From NCBI RefSeq assembly GCF_022985175.1, contig NC_066874.1, positions 5,982,334 through 6,046,333 on the forward strand: DNA of 64,000 nucleotides. Direction: 5' to 3'. The position numbers and the translations under genes are program-made. Under the pieces are notes generated by a model. The model had not been told where the DNA came from, did not search any database, and worked only from the letters and a program-made list of their open reading frames with translations. The stretch is from Labeo rohita (Eukaryota > Chordata > Actinopteri > Cypriniformes > Cyprinidae). Shown here piece after piece: positions 9,719 to 24,700 of the stretch; position 1 is the first letter of the stretch; the number at the start of each line of letters is the position of its first letter.

Positions 9719-12700
9719 GTAAACCTGAAGGTAATTCTGTTGTTCCGCACAATGCACCTGTCTGCGACTGGAAATAAGAGAGCAGCATAAACATTTGCAT
9801 TTAAGTCTATAGCATGCTAATGCATTATCTTCATGTGCCAATTTTACTAAAGTGACACTGCATACATGCAAGTGTAATAGTAATAATAGTTTAATTTGCC
9901 TGAATAATAGTGTGACCCTGCCTGGACCACAAAACCAGTCATAAATTCTTTTAAATTGAGACTTATATATCTGAAAGCTGAATAAATAAGCTTTCCATTG
10001 ATGTAGGGTTAGTTAGGATAGGACAATATTTGTCCGAGATACAAATATCTGGAGTCTGAGAGTGCAAAATATTAAGAAAATTGCCTTGTTGTCCAAATGT
10101 AGTTCTTAGCGATGCAAAAATAATAAAAAATTAAGTTTTTATATATTTATGGTAGGAAATGTACAAAATATCTTCATGGAACATGATCTTTACTTAATAT
10201 CCTAATGATTTTTGGCATAAAAGAAAAATCGATTATTTTAACCCATACAATGTATTGTTGGCTATTGCTACAAAAAAACCCCGTGCTACTTATGACTGGT
10301 TTTGTGGTCCAGGGCCACATATATAATGTCATTTGCAGACAGCTCTACAAATTTGTAACAAAATGTGTTTTTGAAAAACCCATATGTGCTTACACAATAT
10401 ACATCCCAAAATAGTTATGTTGCTGTCAGTAATGCATTCAGAAAACCTGTTTCTGTGCCATTGTGTCGAAGCGAGATATGTTTGTTCATCTTAGACTGTG
10501 AGTGTAAAAGGAGAGATTTGTTCCTGTACTAAATCAGTGCTCAGTTCAAACAATAAGTGACTCAACCAGTAGATTTTGTCAAACCTGTTCCCTGACTCAA
10601 CGGCTGTCATCTGAAAAACAGAATCACAGAGGAGTTTGAACTTGCGATGCCAATTGCGTTTTACTGGTTCTTGTGTACTGAATCTCATTAGCTTTTGCTA
10701 GAATTTTGTCTAGGTGTTGGTTTTGTCTACAAAGAAGATCAGCTGTGGCTTTATTCAAAGAGCACCTCAGTTTTCAAAATAGTTGTCACTCAATATGTGT
10801 GTGTGTTTATTGTTAATTCCAACAAAATTCTTTAAAATTTGCTTACATCAATGGTTAAATTCAGCATTTTGTAAATTGTGTATGTTCACGTTGTATTGGC
10901 TAATGAGGAATTATCAGATGCAGGAAGTGTCCATGAAAAAAACAGTACACAATACAAGGAAAACAATTTGTTTTGGCTCGCACACACACACACGTACTTA
11001 GAGTCAGAGTGTGGTGTGATTTGATGCACTGGTTGATCTTTGGCCTCTGCAATAGTGTTGACTAAGAAGGGTGGAGCACAATGGCATGAACAACAACAAC
11101 AGGTGTGTAGTCCAGGTGATCTGGCAACAGGTGAACCTACTGGACAGAGTCACATGTCATCTCTCAGATCTTATTTGACTGCAACTTTCTTTATTTCTGT
11201 CGTGACAGCTATCTGAGAGTTTAGCATGGTAACATACACGGCAGTGTTAATGTGTTTGGTCTTGGCGGAATAGAACTGCTACGTTGCTGCTGCTGTGGCA
11301 GAGCAAGTACCGAGAATTTCAATCTGCCAATACATCCATAGACATGCTGCTGTGAATTTTTTTTTTGAGGTAATAAAAATAGACCTAAACAAGCAATAGC
11401 CTTTGACCCCCTAACTGTCACGGTCCCATATACAGGATGCCGCCGTTTACTTCACCATATCATAAATAAATCCTAATCTAATCATGACAAACTATTAATC
11501 AATGGAAAGGTCTAAGACTTCTAAATAGATATTTTACCACTGTTTTGTGTTAGAAATTATGTAGGAAAAGTAATAGATTAATTTATGACAAGAGTGCACC
11601 TCAAAAATCTACATCATAACAGGAGTTCTGACCTTTGTCACACTTTTTCCCTATCACGCTTTAGATATCATAAGAAATTATATATCAGTTGAAAACTTAA
11701 AAATTCTCAAAATTCATCTTTTGAAAGCCATTTTAAAATCAGACATTCCATTACCATTGAAAATGTACATTAAAACCATATTACAAAATGTTTTCGTTCA
11801 TGAATTATACAAATTTAAGTTTGAATAGTGCATTTTCACGTCTATGTTCAAAATGGGAGCGACAGTTAAATGGTTAAAATTGCTTAAAAAATACATATAT
11901 AATAGCAATGTGGCAATAATAATTGGTATCAAAAGCAAAGTATCAAAAGCAAGTAATGATCAAAAATTGTAAACTCAGAGTAAGGGACTAAGCATTTATT
12001 TTGAAATCGCGATGAACAGATATTGATGTATTCTCCTGTGTTTGTATAGGTTTATATATGATTTACCTTACAAATCTGATGAAATGGTGCACATAGCATT
12101 CCCAGAGGAAAATTATAACAAACCCAAACTCAAAGCAATATGCATAGATGGAATTTAAGATGCTCCACACACGTAAATGATAACTGTTTGTGTGGAGCAG
12201 CATTTACTGTGAACGGAGCCGCTCTGAGAAGCACGTAATCTACAGGCATATAAATAATTAAAATGCATATATTAAATCTGCATTGTGTAATCATAACATT
12301 TGTGAATTCACACTAGTATTATGCTTTATGATTTTTAAATAGGTTTTATATATTGTGCAACCTTAGAAAATGTTCTAACAATGCATTTTATGGATTCTCG
12401 CCCCTGGAATGCGTCACTTTCAAAATTTTCCGGTTATTCAACATGGGCAAAATGCAATCAATGATTTTTTTTTTATAATTGAGTACTCAAATTGAATCAA
12501 GGAATCATGACAGCCCCAGCTGTGAGCTTGTACTGTTATATAACATATATGAAATTACCCCATAGCAGATCTATACAGGTGGAGCTGGGGGAGGAGGAAG
12601 TTTTCTGAAGCTCGCTGCAATTGCTACAGCAACCATTAGCCAAATATTTGGCTGTTTATTCAACTAAAACGGCTGCGGTAATGATATGATTATATCAGAT

Positions 12701-15700
12701 GAGTTAGAACAGCCTATCAGCCTGCACCATCTAGTTTCATGACATAACTTTGTTTTTCAAGCTTCAAAAAAGTTTCATAACAAGAGTCCAAATCTATATT
12801 CCAAATCTCATAAAGCATACAGAAATTTAATTTGTTATTTAGTGAAATCTTGATGGAGTATGTCCATCCCAGCTTTTTTTGGTGCATCCTTGAAAGGTTT
12901 AGGAAAAAAACAATGCCCGATTTATGAATGATTCATTCATTTGAATCAGATCTTTTTAATGAATTGGTTAGATTCTGTTCGTAATTTGCACAGATTGCAC
13001 TTTATGAATTACACTGAAATGATTCTTGTTCATTGTGACTCATTGTTTTGGTCTAACAGCTCAATGGGGATGACTATAAGTGAATAACATCTGTAGCTTT
13101 GGTTTTCTTTAAAAAGCTCCTTTTGTGTTTCATGGATGAATTGTTTGGAATGACACAAGGGCTAGTAAAGATTGAAATACACTATACATACTTTAAAATC
13201 ATACTTTATCATCATGGTGATTTGTAAATTGTTACAGAGAAACATTGAGCATCATGTAGTAAACAACTGCAGATCACATACTACCAGTCTTTCAGGTTGT
13301 TCTGAAAACAACAAACTCACACATAAACATGTGCCACATTGCTGGGAGTCACATGACAGATGAAATATGTGTTGTAAAATCATCTCAAAATATCAAACTT
13401 TTTTGATGTCCTCCAAATTAATTAAATGATAATGTGACACTAAAAAATCTGAGTATGTGCAACCAACACCGACTCAAAAATCTGTGCAATTGTCACATAG
13501 AAAATTCAAGCCATAAATAAAGACAGAATATTATTTTTTTATATTTTGGCTGAACAGTTTCTTTAAAGGTGACATATCATGAAAATCTGACTTTCTCTGT
13601 GTTGAAGTGCTATAATCATCTACCAACCCAGAAAATGGGAGAAAGGACAACCCAGCAACTTTGTTTTTCTAAGCCTTTTTCTGCATGCATGTGAAAAGAT
13701 CAGCGTGTCAGATTTCGCTTTCCCAGTTACATTTAACAGGGATCTTATTATAATATTTCCACCCCTTAATTTGCATGTTTCCACCCATGGCAGAGTCATT
13801 TTGTTTTCTCAAGTGACAACAGTGTACCAGTTCTGACGCCATGGCAAACGTTCAAGCAAAGCATGTTAACTGTTCTGTTGTCGGCTGCACAGTTGAGCAC
13901 TAAACACTATTTAGAGTCCCAGCCTCAGAGGAGACAAGAGAGCAGTGCATTTATTGATTTATGTACTGTATATTATGCTGCTGCCACACAGATCTAATAT
14001 AAACATGTGATTTCTTTCCCAGCTGTTTAGCTTGTTTTTGTAACTTGTGTGTTTTTAACATAAACTTGTGTGTATTTGACAGTTTAAGCGCAATAAAACA
14101 TGAAAGAGAACTAAGTTTTGTACTTACATGCCGTGTGACAGACACTTTAGAAAACCATGTATCAACAGTTTAAATTAGTATAGGTTTAAAATGCATGATA
14201 GACATGATAATCAAAACCAAACAGATTTTTTTTGGCAGAGTATATGAGAAATGTATGTAAAGCACAGCTCTATTCTGAAAAAGGGGGCAGGGAAGCAGCA
14301 GCTCATTTGCATTTAAAGAGGCATGCACAAAAACAGAGTGGTCCTGCTTCAAAATGGGCATTTTCAAAATGGTATAAATTATCCGTGGGATATTTTGAGC
14401 TGAAAGTTCACAGATACATTCTGAGGACACCTGTGACTTATATAACATCTTGTAAAAAGGTGCATATGACTTCTTTAAATGCCTTTAAGCGTTACTTCTG
14501 CTGGAATCCATATGTAAAGAAATGTATTGTCATTAATAATAACACTCATCATTTCTCTGCGAGGTTTCATGTCATATTGAACAGCGTAATGTGTTTATCT
14601 AGCTAAAGGAGTAATGGTGTAAAGTGTCTGGTGTACAGGATGTACTATATACACAATAGCTTTCATGGTGACAGATAATTTCTTTCACAATAAGCTGCTA
14701 AGATAAACATACAAAGAACCGAAACAGAACATTATAGTGAAAAGCGTGACTCTGAATGTCATATAAAGTTGGCTCAGCAAAGCATTTTTGAATGTAGAAT
14801 GTATTCAGGAACACCTGTGCCAACCCATGTTTATTAGAAATCCATACGGTGCATGACTTATTTTATTAGTATGTGAATGCATAGTTTTCAAATGACCATT
14901 GCACTTGAGTCATACAGAAAGATATATGTCAAATGTCCTGTGAAGATTACGGCAGTTGTCGACCTTTTTACATTTTTGTGAAGTGTTCTGAGTGGATTTG
15001 AAGACGTCAGTATGAGTAGTACAGTGTGTGTTGAAGGCTCCCACACGCATACTCAAGGCATACTCCTTCGGAAGTGTTGAATAGATTCACAAGCGCACTG
15101 TGTGTAGCCTCTCTGTTTCTGCTGTCGCCTCCACATTCATTGCACATTCATTTATGGAAATACTCAGATTTGAGCTCTGCCAAACTCTTGGTTTACGTCA
15201 AAGGATCATTTGAGTGAACAGTGAACATTTAGGCCCAAGTCTTGAAAAAATAAAAACCTTTAATCTTCTATGGAACCTATTGAATAAGATATTAAATACT
15301 GTAGATGCCACAGTAGCAAAACACTTCATCTTTCACTTAATCATTTTGGTGATTAAAAAGTAAGCAACACCAGGAAGTATTGTCCTTTACTATTTACTAC
15401 AGTCATTTACTGTGTCTTTTGTGTGAGTAATGCGGCATCCCGGATTGCATGCACACATACTCACATACACAGACATGTGTCTGATAAATCCAGATAAGTA
15501 ATTTTTTGCCTGGGGAACAGGAGTAACCTGTAACTTTAAGTGGCTTTTAGGTGCAAAACAAAGTCATTAAGCTAGGCATGGTTTCTGTGTGTGTGCATGC
15601 CTATGTGTTGTGTGTTAGCTGACCCTTTAATGACAATAAATTATTAAGACATTAATGTGTAGGTTTATGTGTATTCATGCTCGTGAGAACCAATCAGGCA

Positions 15701-18700
15701 GGTTTGGCTAATCTCGTTGTGACCGTGGCCAAGTTTCTGTTTACCAGACAGCTAAGCCTTGTCTGTTGTGTGCGGATTTAGACCTCCCCTGGCTTTTGTT
15801 TTTCGTACCTGTGATGTGAACCTGTTAGTTGAAGCTACTGTGTGTCTTTTGTGAGCGTTTGGCGGGTTCCTACACTTGTTTTCGCGCTCTGGTTGAATGG
15901 GTGCTTTGTATCATTGTCTGTACACTTGAGTGCACAGACTGAGGGCCGTTCACATCAACACGTTCATGCGTTTAAAGTGTGAACTAACTTTTTTAAAATG
16001 GGATAGACTTTTTAAAGAGATAGTTCACCCAAAAATTAACATTTACTCACTCATTTACTCAGCCTCATGTCATTCCAAATATGTGACTGACTTTGTTTTA
16101 TTGAGCATAAAAGATATTTTGAAAGAGTCAGTGGTGACCAAAAACTTAACCCACTTTTTTCAGACAAAATATCTTTGTGTGTTCAGCAGAAGAACTAAAT
16201 TCATACAGGTTTTGAACAACTTGAGGGTGAGAATTTATTTGGGGGTGAACTATCCCCTTAATTCTCTTTTAACGCATCTTAAAGGAGAACTCCACTTCCA
16301 GAACAACAATTCACAAATAATTTACTCACCCTCTTGTCATCCAAGATGTTCATGTCTTTCTGTCTTCAGTTGTGAAGAAATTATGGTTTTTGAGGAAAGC
16401 ATTTCAGGATTTTCCTCCACGTAATGGTCTTTATTGGTGCCCCGATTTTGAACTTCCAAAATGTAGTTTAAATGCAGCTTCGAAGGGCTCTAAATGATCC
16501 CAGCGAGGAAGAAGGGTCTTATCCAGCGAAAAGATCGGTCATTTTTTTCGGAAAATAAAAATTTGTATACTCTACCTTTTTTAGCACACAGACGATGAAC
16601 TTAGATGTGATTCGTAGTAGTGATGGGAAGTTCGGATCATTTTACGGACTCAGACCTTTGAGTCTTGTTCAGCAAAATGAACAAATCTTTTTTTGTGTCA
16701 TTTCATTCATTTTAGCAAAATATAATTAAAATGTTACGTGTTACTTCCCTAACACATCTACTGTTTACACAAACGTTGATTACACTACAAACTAAAAAAA
16801 ACTATAATGCTATAAGAAACAGAAAAGATTAATTCATTGTTTACCTGGGTCTTTAGTCTATGATTAGCTCACCTCACCTCTTATCTGACAAGTTTTTGGG
16901 TTTGAGTTGTTCGTTCATCACGTGACAGCCCCGTTCAAAATCGGGGCACCAATAAAGTCGCAGAAAAATTCTGAGATGTTTTCCTCAAAAACCATAATTT
17001 CTTTACGACTGAAGACAGAAAGACATAAACATCTTGGATGACAAGGGGGTGAGTAAATTATTTGTAAATTGTTGTTCTGGAAGTGGACTTCTCCTTTAAA
17101 GACTCATGAGGTGCAACATCAAAGACATGCATTTTAATCATATTTACAAAAACATGTTCTGTCACTATGATAGAGAGCCTTGTGAAAAAAGTATACTCAT
17201 GAAATCTGTTTTACCAAAATAAGAGGGATGATACAAAATGCATGTTATTGTTTATTTAGTACTGACCTGAATAAGATATTTCACATAAAACATGTTTACA
17301 TATAGTCCACATGAGAAAATAATAGTTGAATTTATAAAAACGACCCTGTTCAAAAGTTTACATACACTAGATTCTTAATACTGTTGTTACCTGAATGATC
17401 CACAGCAGTGTTTTTTTGTTTAGTGATAGGTGTTCATGAGTCCCTTGTTTGTCCTGAACAGTTAAATTGCCCTTTGTTCTTCAGAAAAATCCTTCAGGTC
17501 CCACAAATTCTTTGGTTTTTCAGCATTTTTGTGTATTTGAACCCTTTCCAACAATGACTGTGTGATTTTGAGATCCATCTTTTCACACTGAGGACAACTG
17601 AGGGACTCATATGCAACTATTACAGAAGGTTCAAACACTCACTGATGCTTCAGAAAGAAAACACGATGCTTTAAGAGCCGGGGGGTTAAAACTATTTAAA
17701 TTTGAAGATCAGGTTAAATGAAACATATTTTGTCTTCTGGGAAACATGTAACTATCTTCTGTAGCCTCTGAAGGGCAGTACTAAATGGACGAAACATGAT
17801 ATTTATGCAAAATAAGACAAATTTTAGTGCATGGTTTTTCCTTCTGGAGCATCAGTGAGTGTTTGAACTTTTATGTGAAATATCTTATTCAGGTCAGTAC
17901 TAAATAAACATGCATTTTGTATAATCCCTTTTATTTTGGTTAAATAATTAATGATTCTGAAAGGAGGATGTAAACTTTTGACCTCAACTGTATTTATAAA
18001 TATATATATGAAATATGGTTACTGACAAGTGCACTGGCAAGCTTTTATGGTTATCTAGTAGTACTTTGAATGCACTTTATTATGTTAGTCAAAATAAGTG
18101 TACTTCCTTGCATGCTAAAAGTTTATTACAACATAATAATTTAAAATGTACTAGTAAAATGTTTAGTTTCATTTTAAAAGTGTACTTAAGTATGCTAAGA
18201 AACATACTGTACACTCTAAGAAAAGTTTGTAACAATACGGCCCAATCTATTGTGTTAATGGCCTAGGTGTTTTACCTTGTGTTGTGTTTTAGGGAAATGT
18301 TTTAGGAAAATGTCTGTAAATTTGACAAGAAATGTATGGAAATATTCTGCGAGTACATTAGCAGTTTGTCTGTGGATTTTTTGACAGTGTAGTGCGTACT
18401 TTAAACTTAAGTGTCATTTTATTTGATTATTTTTATGTTTTCTGCAAGTATAGCTTTTCAAATCAAATGCTTTTAATACTTGAAGTACACTACAAGTGCA
18501 CATTCAGAACAATTGTGCAGACTTCTTTTTCACAAGGGGAGTTAAATGATTCTTGACTTGCGGTTGTTTGTTTTAAGGCTCCAGTTCTTAGGAACATTAC
18601 AGGTGGACTGCAGTGTTGCTGCCTTCATTTAATGGCTTCTGTGAACTTAAACCTACAGGACAACTGCAGTGCTCAGAGGTTGCTATTTCATAACACGAGC

Positions 18701-21700
18701 TGGCAGTTATGTTTCAAGCAGCAACTTTTTAAGTTTCTCAGATCAAACGTCTCACAGTAGTCTAAATTTAATAAATGAGGCATGTGCTGACATACAGCAG
18801 TTAAATGAAGTCAAATGAATGTGAATATAGCTCAGATGTTACTGTATGTTAGACATTTGATTGCAGACTTTGTGTGTTGGTAGATATGAGCTTAGTGTGA
18901 TTACTGGGGTCTTTTTCCTCAAGAGAATAATCTGAGGAGGCAAAAGTTCAACGTTTTACCTTTAAAACACAAACTTCTGGTTTAACTGATGGTTTGAAGC
19001 CTTTTCTGACATTACTGGCCTTACCTGTCCCATTGTAGGCCATAACACCTTAAAGTTCAACTCCAGATCTTATCAGTTCAAGTTCTCAGTACACGTATCT
19101 TTTGTATGGGAACTGTATGTGTTAAAAGCAAGACTGTATTTGCTTAGCATGTGTTTTGTACCAAGGGGAAATAGAATTTATGAAAACATACCAATTCCAG
19201 TATCTCGCTGTTCTGTGATTCAGGGTTATTGTAGTTAACTAAAACTAAAAATAACACTTAAAAAAACAAATAACACAAGATATAATATAATATATAACAA
19301 AACTTAACATTACTTTATTTAATTTCTTTTTCAGTTAGTTTTACTTAAATAAAACTATACAAAAACAGACAACAAAATTAATAAAACACTAAAATTAAAG
19401 TGAAAATATAAAATAAAATCCTAATCTAGTTCAAAAACTATAAACTTACAATATATAAAAAAATAATACATAATCTGTGTTTGCACTGTGTCTGTGTTGA
19501 GCCTTCTCTGCGTTTACCAAAGGAGAAGTTTGATAAGAGCTAAAAGGTTTCTAAACACAGCCTGGACCTTTAAGAATGATTTCTGAAAAGCATATCAACA
19601 CAACGTCTGATCGACACACCACACCTGTGTGGCTGGACCGAACACCTGTTTGTCTTTCGCAAGAGACTTTTAGACCCATTTGTTGGACTCTGTAATGCTG
19701 TTAAGAGTTTACAATATGCGTGTGTTATCAGCAAGCGTCTGTGCTTTTCAGTACATTGCTTTATTAACGAGAACAGAATCACTTCTATACACTTACCATT
19801 ATGGATGCGTGCTCTGCAATCTCATATGCTCTATTTAACCTGCATTCTGATCCTAATGGGTCGTAAATGCATGGACCATATTCTCAGAAGAACTCTTCTT
19901 TGAGTCTTAATCTGTAAAGGCTCCTGAGGGCATTTCTGAGTACCTATAAGTATTAATGAGAACGTTTTTTCCTAGACACCCACCCTGATGGCTTGTTTTG
20001 ACCATGGCAGATTTGAACCAAGGGCAAAATTTGAAATGCAAAACAGTTTTACCTCAAACTCCCTCAGTCGTGTTTTACCTTTTAGCTTGCCTTCCTGATA
20101 TCACTATATGAACAACAATGCAATAAAAACAACAGCTGATCATCAGCTGATACTCATTTTGAGATTTCTTTTGCATCAAATAGGACATAATATGAAAATC
20201 ATTTAACCATTATTGTAAATAATGATCCCTGGCAAGTTATTTTTGTGATAATATACAGTTTCTGGTTATTATCATAGTAATTGCAAAGCTTCTTACTACA
20301 TAAATACATAAATGGCCATGAAATATTACATATTAGCTGAGATCATACAATTATTACACTAATTACAAGGCTTCTTGCCACATTAATGTATAAATGGGCA
20401 TGAAATGAGCATTAATACAGTCAGTACCAGTCAGTTTTTGAACAGTAAGATATTTAATGTTTTTAAAGAAGTCTCTTTTGCTCATCAAGCCGTCTTTTAT
20501 GTAAAGCCTTCTTTACAAAACAGTTATTTTAAATAGTAAAACTTCAAAATTGTACTGTTTTTGCTGTACTTTGGGTAAAAAAAAAGTGAGTTCTTTAAAA
20601 AACTTGAAAAATCTTTTGACTGGTATTGCAAAAGGGCATTTTTTACATTAAATAGGGCATAATGTGCATTCAGTCTGTAAATAATGACCCTGTTTTGAAT
20701 TATTTGTGCTAATGCACAATCGCTGGTCATTATCCCACTAATTACAAGGTTTTAACCATATAAATATATAAATAGAGATGAAGTATTAAATATTATCATA
20801 GAACACCGAGTAATATGATAGATATTATGTACTGTAGCAGTTATCATACAAACATTTTTGAACATACATATTTCTTTTCAGTAGAAATGTATTATATACA
20901 CTACTGTTCAAACAGTATTTCATTCAGGAAAGGTTGCATTAAATTGATGAAAGGTGATTGCAAAGACATTTATATTGTTAAAAAAGTTAAATATTGTTGA
21001 ATGATATATCATGGATTCCAAAAAAATATTTCATGAGCAGCAAATCAGCTTATTAGAGTGATTTCTAAAGGATCATGTGACACTGTAGACTAGAGTAATG
21101 ATGCTGAAAATTCAGCTTTGCATCACAGAAATAAATTACATTTTAAAATACATTAAAATACAAAACAGTTGTTTCAAATTGTAATAATTTTTCACAATTT
21201 AACTATATTCTTGATCAAATAAACGCAGCTTTGGTAAGCATAAGAGCATCTTTTCACAACTTTAAAAATTCCTTTAAAAAATTTTGCTACAATAAATTTA
21301 TTCTTTCTCTCTTTACAGTATGTACAGGCACGCAGAACTCACTGAGTGTGACAGGAAGCTCTGAGGTCCAGTACAAGCTCATGAAGGAGATGTACACGGG
21401 CTGCAAGATTGTCATAGGAAACCTGGAGATCACACAGATGGAGCACAACCGCGATTTCTCATTCCTACAGGTGAGGAACACAACGACGTTTGTAGGATTT
21501 AAAGGCATAGTTCACTCAAAAATGAAAATTCTGTCATTACTTACCCTCATGTCATTCCAAAAAGTATTTTCACAGCTTCGTAAAATTATAGTCGAACCAC
21601 TGATGTCACATGGACTATTTTAACGATGTCCTTACTATGTTTCTGGGCCTGGGAACATTTCAGTTGCATTGCTGTCTATGAAGAGTCAGAAAGCTCTCAG

Positions 21701-24700
21701 ATTTCATCAAAAATATCTTAATTTGTGTTCGGAAGATGAACAAAGGTCTCACGGGTTTGGAACGACATGAGAGTGTGTAATTAATAACAGACTCTTCATT
21801 TTCGGGTGAACTAACTCTTTGAAGGATGCAAAGACCAGGCCACAAGTGTGCATGAGCTCACAGCAGTCCAATCAGATTCATCTTGTGTGGGCTCATGTCT
21901 GAATCTGTTTCATTTTATGAATGTGTAACCCAACCCCTCTTCACAGTCTATCCGTGAGGTAACGGGCTACATCCTCATCGCCATAAACCAGTTCAGACGT
22001 CTACCGCTCGAACAGCTGCGAGTCATCCGAGGGACGTCTCTATACGAAGACCGCTTCGCTCTTGCCATCCTCGTCAACTATCAGAAGGACGGAGTGTACG
22101 GACTAAAGGAGCTGGGTCTCACACATTTGACAGGTGCGCTCACACATACGTGACAGGTGACACATTCTCACCCACAGAAACACGTTCCGTCAAAACGCCC
22201 ACGCGGTTTCCATGACAACAAGACTCTCTGGAGGGTGCGGTGTGGAAGAGTGAGTCAACGGACAGAAAGATTTATGTGTGTGTGTGTGTGGTTTATTAAA
22301 AGAATTCAACCACAAATGAGCATTATCTCATCATAAACCCAAACTTGGACCGACGCATGTCTGTGACTGCCTTATAGCTTGAAGAAAAATCCTGTATTAT
22401 ATTGTTCCTCATGATAAATTCCAGGAGATTGACGTTAGATGCTACAGTTAGGCACGAACATGTCCCGACCTGCTTCGGCAAACACGACACATCTAATGTG
22501 AAATACAATCCGTGCAGTTTTTTCTTTCCATTGTGTGCCTCCGAGTGTGTGAATCAATGAACATGTGTGTCATTTTTTCCGCTGCCCTTCCTGTAACCTC
22601 TTATTAAGTCCATTGTGACTCAATGTGAGGAATCAATATGAAAGTTACGTATTTTAAAATCTAAACACAGTACTTACTGTTTCTTTATTAGTAATGTGTG
22701 ATTATGATGATCTCTTAGCATTAATATTGGCATTTATGCTATGAACTCAAACCCTTACAGTCACCTAACAAAACCATAGCAAACATTCACAACATCCTTG
22801 TATTGTGGCATCACTGCTTTTTTCACAAATAACACCCTGATTTGAGCCTTCTGTAATAGTTGCATATGAGTCCCTCAGTTGTCCTCAGTGTGAAAAGATA
22901 GATCTCAAAATCATATAGTGATTGCTGGAAAAGGTTAAAATACACAAGAATGCTGAAAAAAAAACAAATTTGTGGGACCTGAAGGATTTTTCTGAAGAAC
23001 ACTGGGGCAGTTTAACTGTTCAGGACAAACAAGGGACTCATGAACAACTAAAAAAAATAACAACACAATATTAAGAATCAAGTGTATGTAAACTTTTGAA
23101 CAGGGTCATTTTTATAAATTCAACTGTGCGAACAACTTTTATGTGAAATATTTTATTCAGGTCAGTACTAAATAAAAAATAACATGCATTTTGTATGATC
23201 CTCCTATTTTGGTAAAGTAATTAACATTTTGCAGATTCTGCAAGGTGTATGTAAACTTTTGACCTCAACTGTATATATAATTTTCTTTTTTCCGAGAGTT
23301 TCGAGCTACATATTAGCATTCTGTCTTTGATCTTATCTTAATATTTTTCATATTTATCATGATCTGCAGAGATCCTGGAAGGTGGAGTGCAGATCATCCA
23401 GAATAAATTCTTAAGCTATGCGCCGCAGATAAACTGGTTAGACATTGTGAAGGACAGTGGGGCAGAAATCATCATCGAAGACAACGGACCAGAACGTAAG
23501 GATACATAAAACATTACAATATACATATATAATATACACTAATATACTGTTCAAAAGTTTGGGATTGGTATCTTTTTACTAATTGGATTTTTTATGTTTT
23601 TGAAAGAAGTCTCTTATGCTCACCAAGGCTGCTTTTTAATAAAAAGACAGTAAAAACAATAATATTGTGAAAAAAGTGAATTTAAAACAGCTGTTTTTCT
23701 ATTTGAATAAATTTTAAAATGTAACTTATTCCTGTGATGCAAAGCTGAATTTTCAGCATCATTACTCCAGTCTTTAGCATCATATGATCCTTCAGAAATC
23801 CTTCAAGAAATATTTCTTATTATTATCAATATTGAAAATGTGTGTTTGCTTAAGATGAAAAGAACAGGACCAATTTGAAATACAAATCTTTTGTAACATT
23901 ATAAATGTTTTACTGTCACTTTTAATCAATTTAGTGCAGCCTTGCTAAATAAAAGTATTCATTTTATTGATTTTAATAAATAAATATTATCAGAGGTTCA
24001 GATTTTGTCTTTTTTATAACTCAGGAGGCTTAAAGGAGTTCACTGTTTTATATGTGACCCTGGACCACAAATCAAGGGACAAATAAGGGTCAATTTTATT
24101 AAATTGAGATTTACACATCATCTGAAAGCTAAATAAATAAGCCTTCCATTGATGTATGGTTTGTTAGGACACAATATTTGGCCGAGAATCTGAATCTGGA
24201 AGAAAATAGGAAGTAGGAAATTCACAAAATATCTTCATAGAACATGATCTTTACTTAATGATCTTTACTAACTGATTTCTGGCATAAAAGAAAAATCGAT
24301 TGACTATTGCTACAAATATACCTCTGCTACTTATGACTGGTTTTGTGGTCCAGGGTCACATATATGTAGTTGAAGATTTATTTATGATATTAATTTTGAA
24401 TTACTTTGGCTGATGATTTTGTACAAATTTACACATTATAATGCATTTTCTGTTTAGTTCCCTGTCATGAGTCTTGTGGGGGCCGGTGTTGGGGTTCAGG
24501 AAATGACTCGTGTCAAATCCGTAAGTGTTTGGAAACTCAGAGCACACACACACACACACACGCACACACACACACACACACACTGGTTTTCATGTTTTAT
24601 GGGGACATTCCATAGACATAATGGTTTTTATACTGTACAAACTGTATTTTCTATTGCCTTACCTTAAACCTACCCCTTACACAAAACTTTCTGCTATTTC

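Larger units (their letters stand above)
9719..21318 (+). other. erbb3: erbb3 intron 1 (about 11.6 kb)
   Basis: This is the longest intron in the window. It contains at least six interspersed repeats, listed separately, between stretches with no recognised feature (10320-13560, 14480-16000, 18000-20400). No additional exon with family similarity is seen. The length is in keeping with regulatory first introns in this family, but no enhancer can be named. Confidence 0.85.

Noticed and set aside
14170..14606. Overlapping open frames on both strands in erbb3 intron 1
   Set aside because: They fall in the Kolobok-like relic and its flank. The translations match no known protein and the overlap on both strands suggests chance.
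15930..16424. 164-codon plus-strand frame
   Set aside because: It is formed by the miniature element at 16010-16262 joined to the fold-back arm; it is repeat-derived, not a gene.
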